Part shown: in pieces, positions 22,901-28,925 of the stretch
Numbering within the stretch: the first letter of the stretch is position 1
Layout: the number at the start of each line of letters is the position of its first letter
Assembly (NCBI GenBank): GCA_942486035.1
Contig: CALNXK010000081.1
Coordinates: 1,790,501 to 1,854,500, forward strand
DNA length: 64,000 bases
Source: Porites lobata
Taxonomy: Eukaryota > Cnidaria > Anthozoa > Scleractinia > Poritidae
Direction: 5' to 3'
Program-made: the position numbers and the translations under genes
Notes under the pieces: model-generated
What the model was told of the DNA's origin: nothing
What the model saw: only the letters and a program-made list of their open reading frames with translations
The model's database searches: none

Positions 22901-24632
22901 CGTGTTTTACTTTCAGTTTACAACTCATTAATTGTCCCTTACTTGACTTATGGTATTTGTGGTTGGGGAAATTGTGCCTTGACATTTCAACGAAAGATCG
23001 TAACTCTACAAAAACGGGCCTTACGTCTCATTTACTTCAGTAAGTCTAAGGAACACGCCGTACCTTTCTTTCTCAAATCAAATTGCCTTCCCCTGCCTAG
23101 CATATTTTTCAGAGATTGTAGCTATTTATTGTATGATATCAACAGACAGACAGCACCAGTTAGTATTCTCAATCAGTTCGTTAAAACAAGTCAGATTCAT
23201 AACTACAGAACAAGATCTGTCTCTAGCGACTCGTTTTATGTTAAGTTCTCTAGAACCGATAAAATGTATGCCTTTTTCACGAGAATCGGTGCCCAAATTT
23301 GGAACTCTATTCCGTATTCGATTAAAATACTTAAACGTTCGTCCTTTCGTAAAAAAATAAAGGAATTATTACTAAATTTTTTGCGGTCAGAAGATGATTA
23401 TGTCGAAGTCTCCCGTCTTATTAAGTTATTTAATACTTTAGTTAACCTCTCTTCGTAATCGTTATGTACATGCCTTGTTTTTTGTTTTTTGTTTTATGTT
23501 AGTTTAAACTCTATTTACTGTATTGTAGTGTCTTCACTGTTATTTAGTCCATCTATATATAATTCTTGTTTTGTAATATGTCTTCAGCTCCCCCCGCCTC
23601 GATTAGTTCATAAGCTATTTGCGGGTGGGAAAGTAATGTAATTAGTTATTTTCCAATTTTCAATAAAATTTGTTGTTGTTTGTTGTTGTTATCTATGTCC
23701 ATCCTTACCATCTGTTGCGACAGGCGACAGGAAACAGTTTCAATGCCTTAATTATAGTGGTATTTAACAAAACTGGAACATTAGTTTTGGAATTTAATTG
23801 ATGAGAAAAAGGTTTAAGCTTTTTAAAAATATACCAAATTGCGTGACGTAACCCCGTTCAACTCCCGGCACCATACGAGAGCGACCATAAGACTTTTATA
23901 TGATACTTGTATTTGACTGGATGAGTTTGTTATAAAGAAATTAAAGAAGGTTTTCGAATAAACTATGGCCCGGTGTCACCAGGGGAATGAAAGTATTAAG
24001 TTTTATCACAGTGAGTGGATAATAGGGAGTAAGGGATGGCGCAGTGGTGAGAGCACTCGCCTCCCACCAATGTGGCTCAGATTCAGTCCCGGTGTCGCCG
24101 CCATATGTGGTTTGAGTTTGTTGTTGGTTCTCTCCTCTAGTCCGAGAGCTTTCCCCCCGGGTACTCTGGTTTTTCCTCTCACCTTAAAAGCAAACACTTT
24201 TATATACCAGTTCGATCTGGGACGTGCAGACACGTTTAAAACGAGTTCTTGATGTGCTGCAAAACGTTTTTGGAGAGAAGTATCTTCCAGCTCTAGCTAC
24301 AGCATAAAAATGGTTCATCTTCTCTTTTGCTTAAACTCCCTAATATCGCGATACCACCCATTTACGTCTATAAGGAAACTCTGTTGTTTTAATTTTGTCT
24401 ATTTTCCACGTCAGGTGTCCAATCTAGTATCCAGACTTTCTCGCTTATTCCGTTTGGGTGTGGTCCGCGCATGTGTATTGGTAACAAGTTTGCTATGATG
24501 GAGATGAAAGTGGTTTTAGCAACGTTGGTAAAGAATTTCTCTTTTAGTGAGGTTCCTGGTTGTGTGGTGAAAGAAGCTGCCTGGGCGACTGTACATCCAA
24601 GTGGTCTGAGGTTGCGAATCAAAATGGCCTAG
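10069..24632 (+). CDS. Cytochrome P450 (CYP-B), six coding exons
   Basis: Microsomal P450, 514 aa, paralogue of CYP-A. Exons: 10069-10345, 14588-14829, 15577-15876, 16478-16612, 17143-17515 and 24415-24632. All introns are GT-AG and phases match throughout. An N-terminal anchor (about residues 16-33) is followed by a proline hinge. AGNDTT lies at about 325-330, ESLR at 382-385 and FDPGRF near 435. The haem loop PFGCGPRMCIG lies in the last exon, with the cysteine near residue 463. The second exon is 242 bp in both paralogues. The last exon has no internal start and is easily missed. It was assigned because its acceptor (CACGTCAG) gives phase continuity, restores the absolutely required haem site and ends in TAG at 24630-24632. 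The final intron is about 6.9 kb and holds a LINE, two MITEs and SINEs. Substrate is unknown. Confidence 0.88.
10496..11767. mobile_element. Harbinger-like non-autonomous element with TTA duplication
   Basis: The terminal inverted repeats GGGACTGGTCATTATTTAT and ATAAATAATGACCAGTCCC are each flanked by TTA, the 3-bp TWA-type duplication of PIF/Harbinger elements. The ends are followed by poly-G/poly-C tracts. About 1.27 kb long, it contains a CAT microsatellite (10750-10945). Short open stretches have no recognisable transposase. It lies in CYP-B intron 1. Confidence 0.65.
10750..10945. repeat. (CAT)n microsatellite
   Basis: Imperfect CAT/CAC/ATT trinucleotide array, purest at 10890-10930. 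All reading frames through it give homopolymer-like His, Ser, Asp or Met runs, which are artefacts of the repeat. Confidence 0.95.
11796..12215. repeat. Dispersed 'TATGGACC' repeat, copy 2
   Basis: Shares CCATGGACCACCCCTGCGGACC, ACACTTTTGTCCATGATTGTAGTC and CTCTATGGACCACCC with the copy at 5550-5735. The partly inverted order suggests a composite MITE. Non-coding, in CYP-B intron 1. Confidence 0.6.
12686..12951. mobile_element. MITE 'CAGCTATTTCGAGAAAG', copy 1
   Basis: The terminal inverted repeats CAGCTATTTCGAGAAAG and CTTTCTCAAAATAACTG are flanked by TA, indicating mariner-type insertion. A second copy with the same ends and interior (TTGCTTTCCTT, AAAGAACAGTGAA) is at 29283-29543. It lies in CYP-B intron 1. 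Confidence 0.8.
13436..13692. repeat. Tandem copies of a 'CCCAGTTGTTCAAA' palindromic element
   Basis: Two successive units begin GGCCCCAGTTGT and contain CTGGATAA...CACTGGATAAATC...CTATCCA blocks. The second closes with CTATCCAGCATTTGAACAAC, complementary to its start. The first copy is truncated. The repeated GGATA/TATCC pairs give strong self-pairing. Confidence 0.7.
17527..17601 (+). pseudogene. Possible relic of a P450 haem-binding exon
   Basis: Just after the exon-5 donor of CYP-B, one frame reads FDLKRSAWNHKFPFGGAGRC then SVYD. This resembles a P450 haem loop (PFGGG.R.C) that is one residue short and preceded by two stops. Its spacing from FDPGRF fits the family. It could be the original haem exon made redundant by the distant exon at 24415, or chance similarity. 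It cannot be translated in phase with exon 5. Confidence 0.3.
17718..18164. mobile_element. Inverted pair of tRNA-derived SINEs with 13-bp target duplication
   Basis: The right half (about 18000-18120, plus) has an A box (TAGCTCAGAGGTTAGAGC), a B box (GGTTCGTATCC) and a CTCAGATTTTTTCTATGTCC body. The left half (about 17730-17812) is a reverse-complement copy truncated in the tRNA-like head. A 40-bp block ending ATATCAGTGGCATAGG occurs in direct orientation in both. The whole unit is flanked by TCATAGCAAAATT (17705-17717 and 18165-18177), consistent with a single L1-type integration. Confidence 0.7.
18516..18644. mobile_element. MITE 'CAGCCTAGTCCCTAGG' with 9-bp target duplication
   Basis: The ends CAGCCTAGTCCCTAGG and CCTAGGGACTAGGCTG are perfect inverted repeats. 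Flanks are the direct repeat ATACTCCTG (18507-18515 and 18645-18653). 129 bp, no coding capacity. A 9-bp duplication is usual for Mutator-like elements. Confidence 0.85.
18730..19220. mobile_element. Long-TIR MITE (491 bp)
   Basis: About 200-bp inverted repeats start ATAGACCTTGTCACGG and end CCGTGACAAGGTCTAT, sharing the long block GAATCTAATGTCGAATAATT. The inner ACATTTGTCTGTAA and TTACAGACAAATGT form a second hairpin. Flanking bases allow a TA duplication. It lies in the last intron of CYP-B, only 38 bp upstream of the LINE. Confidence 0.8.
19384..20181 (+). CDS. LINE ORF1 protein (coiled coil, RNA-binding)
   Basis: 265 aa from ATG 19384, chosen because it directly precedes the heptad-rich segment. 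The open frame extends upstream to about 19291 without another strong start, apart from an ATG at 19321. Residues about 5-30 and 60-100 are coiled-coil-like (Leu/Glu/Lys heptads). The middle resembles the RRM-like and C-terminal domains of L1-type ORF1p (YNVKIVGVPE, then DIDTAHRVP and KPIVCRFVRR). ORF1p binds element RNA and forms multimeric particles in related elements. The frame is intact. It lies 180 bp upstream of the first ORF2 codon tracked. Confidence 0.85.
   Translation: MPESIANLKRENNDLKSKVSTLTEEISRLKDLFQQQSSSAAPSAKEKSHSLEFLSKEYDDFLLFKATANKELQRLSSQLSQVKARVDAIANAIDEFQEYSFQYNVKIVGVPEVCSDEAASTTSKLCVKLFKEMGENISIQDIDTAHRVPQRNNAGNPKPIVCRFVRRLVKESLMSHRKEISNVTPAAVGLPEGSSLSSARIYDHLSPRMQAVLFQAKKVKEELHYQYCWSKGPVICLRKDSTSRIIKLKSMADLDELKRKLAIEG
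20214..21956 (+). CDS. LINE ORF2, endonuclease half (frameshifted)
   Basis: Apurinic-type endonuclease domain. HTNIRSLKKN near the start, the VTETR catalytic motif, the GDFNID motif and TDHF near the end match the metal and catalytic motifs of LINE endonucleases. A linker follows, reaching toward the reverse transcriptase. The frame is open from 20214, but no ATG lies before the endonuclease core, so translation may begin by reinitiation or at a non-ATG codon after ORF1. It ends prematurely at TAG 21954-21956, where homology continues in another frame. Confidence 0.85.
   Translation, partial: KITSHKTKKQCAIENKTLLAQLPYYNCKVLTSAHPQFNSLIDDNRPSRKLLDSLSSLYDLSVFQLNSLDKHIDPDINLTANKIRSKYYSPHSFAQFVDSKQLQSKISFLHTNIRSLKKNFEEFQHHVLSEMNFRFTIIGVTETRICDRECSFNFVPELPGYCFESVPTPLSAGGVGLFIDQNCKYRVLERVSNSCYQALWIELHLPNNKKSVCGVTYRQHNNANEFLEYLTDFLERQCRQNQNIYLMGDFNIDLLKYETCSYTQTLLQTMQSFSMFPVVDKPTRVYGNSATLIDNIFINNPENNIVSGNIVSDTTDHFSQMCILSSHCKPFFPNNKTKVRDYSTFNAKSFIDDLQNINWNNICKHIDANQSFSRFYKCVNKTINKHAPLRSISNRKQKFLAKPWLTAGLRKSIRVKNNLFYTSDRDKYKFYRNKIIYLTRLSKANYYQSFFDLNICNMRQTWKGSNELIGNCKKKNKRNSTNSIRSNPNEVPTSDPKEISNILNKYFATVGSKLAFKIPQTINTFYDYLDPPLNRTFFFDPIIPEDINLEISVLQDNKAHGLYSSPVRLLKLAKGSYPYL
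21950..23458 (+). pseudogene. LINE ORF2, reverse-transcriptase half (after frameshift)
   Basis: Continuation of ORF2 in the next frame: ENYRPISLLS, YGFRSKHST, FIDLKKAFDTVNH, CGVPQGSVLGPLLF, the catalytic FADDT box and the YLGLMIDSNLSW thumb region, then a C-terminal domain to TAA at 23456-23458. The domain has no internal stop. It is severed from the endonuclease only by a net one-base shift near 21945-21958, so the copy looks young. The joined product would be about 1,080 aa. Confidence 0.85.
24025..24245 (+). mobile_element. tRNA-derived SINE
   Basis: The tRNA-like head GATGGCGCAGTGGTGAGAGC (A box) is followed by a degenerate B box (CAGATTCAGTCCC), a GTCGCCGCCATATGTGG body and a CCGAGAGCTTTCC...CCGGGTACTC core. 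It lies in the last intron of CYP-B about 170 bp before the terminal exon. Confidence 0.7.
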
Positions 24633-24680
24633 ACTCGGTAGTAATTTCAGTGTGAAGAGAGCCACAAAATCTGGCCGAAC

Positions 24681-24920
24681 AGTGTACCGATTTTTATATT
24701 ATTTATTGCATTGACCCCAGGGTCAGTTTTCAAACTCTTCGAACTTTTTTAGTAAACTTTTTTTAAAAAAACGTAAGCAAACTAACAGTGTATTGGCAAT
24801 AACCTTTGAACAGTACAGTCAAGTAGCAACCTTAGTGTGCCGATTTTTATATTATTTATTGTATTGAGCCCCGGGTCATTTTCCAAACACTTGAACTTTT
24901 TTAGTCAACCTTTTGAAACA
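24681..24920. repeat. Direct duplication 3' of CYP-B
   Basis: Two copies, about 156 bp apart, of CCGATTTTTATATTATTTAT...TTGA.CCC.GGGTCA (24681-24765 and 24837-24920). They probably lie in the CYP-B 3' UTR. A possible AATAAA poly(A) signal lies downstream at about 25209. Confidence 0.7.
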
Positions 24921-25313
24921 TTTAGTAAAGAAATTCTGCGCAGTTGAAAGTTAAAGGTGGCTGCATAGCTTTAAGAATCCTCCTTCAAGTTTGAGCCCCG
25001 AGTCATGAATGCGGTCAAAACTGGAGTGTTCATATCACAGGCATCCCAAGATCAGTACGACGTATGAGAGCTTATAAAAAAATTTAACATCATGTGCTGT
25101 CACTGTTGTCTCACATTGGGCTATCGTCAAAGTGGCCGTGAACATGAAGGCCTGGAATTCAGGTAATAGATTCATGAAGATAAATTTAAATACTCGCTGA
25201 AATTTTCAAAATAAAACACTTATCTTATTTATTTGGGTTGTTCTTGCCTGCTGTGTGGTTATTTTCCCGATCCCTTGCGATTTTAGAGAGTCAAGTGGAA
25301 ACCCGGGGGTAGA

Positions 25314-25364
25314 TAGTCTGCTACACAGCCGTTTTTATTGTCGTCACGGCTGTGTAGCAGACTA
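25314..25364. mobile_element. 51-bp fold-back element with imperfect 9-bp duplication
   Basis: The arms TAGTCTGCTACACAGCCG and CGGCTGTGTAGCAGACTA surround a 15-bp loop. Flanks are GGGGGTAGA and GGGGGCAGA, a 9-bp duplication with one mismatch. The ends resemble those of the element at 324-533. Confidence 0.7.
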
Positions 25365-25679
25365 GGGGGCAGAGAAATACATCGCTTAAATCGGTAGCGG
25401 AAAGCCAATCAAAAACTTCGTGGTTCCAAGCTGTTAGAGACGGCGAACTACGATGGCGACAGCAGGGAAAAAGACATTTGCAAAGTAACTACCTATATCG
25501 TTTTCTTTTTTTATCATGATTCGTCTACCCACTCATTTTCCAATTAAGGCCAATTTTCCTGGAGCTGTATATTCTTCGGGATCACATACAGTAACCACCC
25601 CCTAATAAGAACTTGCTGGCAGAAATTTGGCACTATATATAATACCCAAAAATGTAAGACCCTTTTGAGCCAAGAAGCA

Positions 25680-26460
25680 CGGCGGCGGCTACGAAAACTT
25701 CACTTAAAAAGGGAATTCGAGCTGTTTCAAACTTGAACTTATTCCATCTCGTTCAGTTCGTCAAATGTTGGCAATTTTTTCTGGAGTTGAAGTCTAAAAG
25801 ACTGTATCAAAGTTCAGGAAAAGAAAAAGAAAGTCGTCTTGTGTTTACGTCCTCCGCAGAACGTGAAATTAGGCATTTTCACGTCGTAGTCGTGCAGTGA
25901 CGGCGTACAAAACTGCGTGATGCACATGTAAAGTTCAGTCAGAGAAATATCAGGGGCACCCAACGATAACATAGTTCAAAAACACTTAAACATAGCATTG
26001 TTAAATGTATTTTAGTATTTAAACGGTAGATAGAGGCATATTTCTATCCCCTAAACGTTTTTCATCTGTTGGGATTTGCTAGCTGAAAGTCTAGTGATCC
26101 GAAAATTATTGGGATCAAAACTCACCTTTTCGAAAATTTCAGCCAGAAAAAAGGCTTCCGAAAATTCTAGGTGACCTTTTTAGGGTAAAAATCCGTTAAA
26201 AATGGGCAATTATACCGTTTTTCAGATGTTCGAAAATCTTAGGGGAAGCAGGCAAGCAAGAAATGTTACAAGAAATGTTCCAAAAATTCTAGATCTCAAA
26301 TCGTCTTCCGAACAGATATATTCCGAAAATTGACGTTGGGTGCCCCTGAAAATACACCTCAAAAGTGTGATGAAGGTGCAGCGTTGTTGTTTTGATTCTT
26401 TAACCTATTCCTTTCTCGACGTTCCCGCTGTCGTCGCTTTCATGGTTGCATAAGCTCTCT
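25680..26460. repeat. Dispersed repeat interrupted by a MITE
   Basis: The left part contains TGTTGGCAATTTTTTCTGGAG, CACGTCGTAGTCGTGCAGTG and GCGTGATGCACATG. The right part contains AGTGTGATGAAGGTGCAGCG and TTGTTGTTTTG. The element at 25951-26347 splits it. A related copy is at about 39890-40030, and a fragment of its CACGTGCAAA end is duplicated at 47677-47762. Confidence 0.6.
25951..26347. mobile_element. Full-length MITE 'CAGGGGCACCCAACG'
   Basis: Terminal inverted repeats CAGGGGCACCCAACG and CGTTGGGTGCCCCTG bound a 397-bp unit rich in CGAAAATT/AATTTTCG blocks. CAGGGGC ends suggest a hAT-type origin, though no clean 8-bp duplication is visible. Partial copies occur at 8857-9010 and 54312-54420. 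Confidence 0.8.
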
Positions 26461-26812
26461 AATGTCAAATACTAAATGGGAGACAAAATCAGGCGAACCC
26501 AGAAAACAACACATAATTTTTCTCACTCAGCAAGTTTATTCAACACAAGTCAAAGGTATCAGTTGGTGATACCACTGCACCTCAGCAGGCCATTTGACAG
26601 CTATTTTCGAGCTCCTTAGCTTTCAAAATCAGTAGACACACTATTAACAAAATTAATTCAGTGTTTAAAATAACGAAGCATATGGGGAAAGTGCTGTTGT
26701 GCAAGAGAGAATGAGCTAGATTATTTTCTCTAGCTGTTGTGTTAGTAGCCTGAGTGGTGTTTTTCTGCAATCCCGCACCTTACGAGCTTCATTTTGGGAT
26801 AATCCAAAGTTA

Positions 26813-27368
26813 GGGAAAGTTCATTTAATATGACAAGGGGGGATGAAGATATTGAGGGGGGGGCTCGAAATTTTTTAGACACCCGAAGGGGGGGCTCTGA
26901 AAAAATTGTTGCGCTAGGAGGGGGCTCCGAAAATTTGTATACTTCAAAACCAACACATGACATCATCATACAGATCGGATGGTTTTCAACTCAACAATTT
27001 AATGACCTGTGCAACTCAGCTATATCACGTGGTTTACAGATATAACAAATGTAGTCTCAGTAATTATTAAACTCTTGTTCATCCTAAAAATGCTTTAGAA
27101 AATTGTATCACAACTGTATCTCAAGTTTGTCAGAGTATAAACCATTGAAGACAATAACGGTAAATATATTTAATACAGTCTAGCGATCTTTTTTCAGGGG
27201 AGCAAAGGAATTGAAGGAGGAGGGAGGGGGGGGGGGCTCTGAAATTTTTTCGACTACCAAGGAGGGGGCTCCTAAAAAAATTGAACCGCTAGCGAGGGGG
27301 CTGCTAAAATTTCAAGCTTCGAGTTTCAATATCTTCATCCCCCCTTGTCATATTAAATGAACTTTCCC
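26813..27368. mobile_element. Harbinger-like MITE with TTA duplication
   Basis: The ends GGGAAAGTTCATTTAATATG and its complement are followed inward by ACAAGGGGGGATGAAGATATTG. TTA flanks both ends (26810-26812, 27369-27371). The interior carries repeated GGGGGGCTC..GAAAATTT motifs near each end. Its right duplication directly touches the next MITE. Confidence 0.8.
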
Positions 27369-27370
27369 TT

Positions 27371-27587
27371 AAGGTGAATTTCCACTGTCGCGTAATTTTT
27401 ACGTGAGTACGCTCGTAGATAAAATAGAGGCAATGTATGAAAGGCCACGCGTAAATGTAAAAGTTGAGCGAGGTTCAACTTTTACGTTTACGCGTGACCT
27501 TCGATACATTGCCTCTATTTTATTTACATGGGTAAAGTTTATGTGCGTACTCACGTAAAAATTACGCCACAATGGAAATCAACCCTT
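27371..27587. mobile_element. MITE 'GGTGAATTTCCACTGTCGCG', copy 1
   Basis: Palindromic element with ends AAGGTGAATTTCCACTGTCGCG and CGCCACAATGGAAATCAACCCTT and inner arms GTAAAAGTTGAGCGA / TCAACTTTTAC. Shorter relatives are at 37063-37217 and 57715-57876. Confidence 0.8.
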
Positions 27588-27817
27588 AGGCTCTGTTTTT
27601 AATTAGAAAAACTGTCCTGGAAAAAAAGGGTGACTCTCCTACATTAGCAAGACTGAGCCAACTAACTTTTCCTACATTTACCCGCAAAACTCTGCATGAG
27701 AAACAAAGGTTGGCTCGGATGGGAGGTTTACTTGCCTGGACAGGTTAGCCCTCTTCGATAGTAAGGTCATCCTCCTAGCCGGTGTCTTAGTGATATGGGC
27801 ATTTCCGCGTTTTGGGC

Positions 27818-27938
27818 ATCCACATTCCCAAAACCCTAGTGATATGGGCATCCTCTTGTCGTATTACCTTAGCGATTTGGGTTACGGTTAGGGTTACAGG
27901 GGATGCCCCTCATATCACTAGGGTTTTGGGAATGGGGA
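27818..27938. repeat. Inverted repeat 'CATTCCCAAAACCCTAGTGA'
   Basis: CATTCCCAAAACCCTAGTGATATGGGCATCC pairs with GGATGCCCCTCATATCACTAGGGTTTTGGGAATG. The loop includes GGTTAGGGTTA, a short telomere-like motif. Probably a small MITE. Confidence 0.7.
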
Positions 27939-28925
27939 TGACTGTAACACCGGGCCAACTTTGCCCCAATGGTCAACAAGAGACTGAACATGCGCGGGCG
28001 CTCTTGGCTCCAACAAAGGGGTCAAATTTTACTCATATTGGCGCCCGCATTAGTTGACTCCGCTGGAAGTATGACCACTCTCTTCCTTAAAACAACTCAT
28101 GTCCACAGGGCCAAAGACCTTTTAAAAACAAGCCGCTCCCGCGAGACCTATCGAGCCTTTTTTGTTTTCCACAGGAAAACCGCTTCGTGTACTTCTTTCG
28201 GTTCAGTGGATCACAAATCCTAAAAATCCAAATTTGTATCTGTTGTGCTGAATCCTTTCGGAGTGTGAATTCTTTACATTCATGCATTGTTATAGTTTCC
28301 CTGAAAAACCCAATATTCGTTTTTTGAATTCAAGGATCCTCCAAAGAAACACACTTTAAGTTTAGACACCTGCTGGCAGGGCACGACAGTTGGAGCGGGA
28401 ACTTTGGCGCGCCTTGCTCGTGGCCCGGGTCACTTCCTAACACAGACTACTTTAGAAGAGGGAAAATAAGAGTGCTAAGCGTGTAGATGAGCCTTTTAGA
28501 AACCTTTGCAAAGCAGCTAAATTTGTAGGCAAACACTCAGATTTTATGTCCTTTTACTCACAAATCTTATAAAAGCGACGACCATAACTCCGGTCCGTTG
28601 ATAACGCGTTTCTGAGTGTCAATCTAGCTAATAGCCGAAAAGGTTCTCAAAAATATCCAGCAGCTCTTTCTATAAGCAGCGACCTGACCTTATTACGCTC
28701 TGCATGGCACAACTTAGCTTATTTTTCGTTCCTGTGTCAGGCTTGTTTGTTGGTGGTCCAAAACTCCTGTTCATCCTAACCGTTTAATTTTTAACTTTCG
28801 TTTTTCCTAACTAAATATCAATAATAAAAATCTCCTTTTCGTTTAAATAGTTCATTCTTTTCTATGGGCATGTCTTTGTACATATAATTTTTCATGTTCA
28901 TTCTTCTGTGCATGTGTGGTGATGG

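Larger units (their letters stand above)
19259..23690 (+). mobile_element. Near full-length two-ORF LINE retrotransposon
   Basis: A 4.4-kb non-LTR element in the same orientation as its host gene CYP-B. Layout: short 5' UTR, ORF1, ORF2 endonuclease, ORF2 reverse transcriptase and a 3' UTR of about 230 bp ending in a (TTG)n tail. The direct repeat ATCTATGT flanks it (19251-19258 and 23691-23698). The 3' UTR has a candidate hairpin (CCCCGCC...GCGGGTGGG) near 23590-23635, as in elements whose reverse transcriptase recognises a 3' stem. The architecture and short 3' repeat tail suggest the CR1/L2 group. One frameshift breaks ORF2. Confidence 0.9.

Noticed and set aside
24389..24622. Minus-strand 77-codon frame
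   Set aside because: It is the antisense shadow of the CYP-B terminal exon.
27880..27905. Interstitial telomere (TTAGGG)
   Set aside because: Only about two motif copies, within the loop of an inverted repeat; too short to be telomeric.
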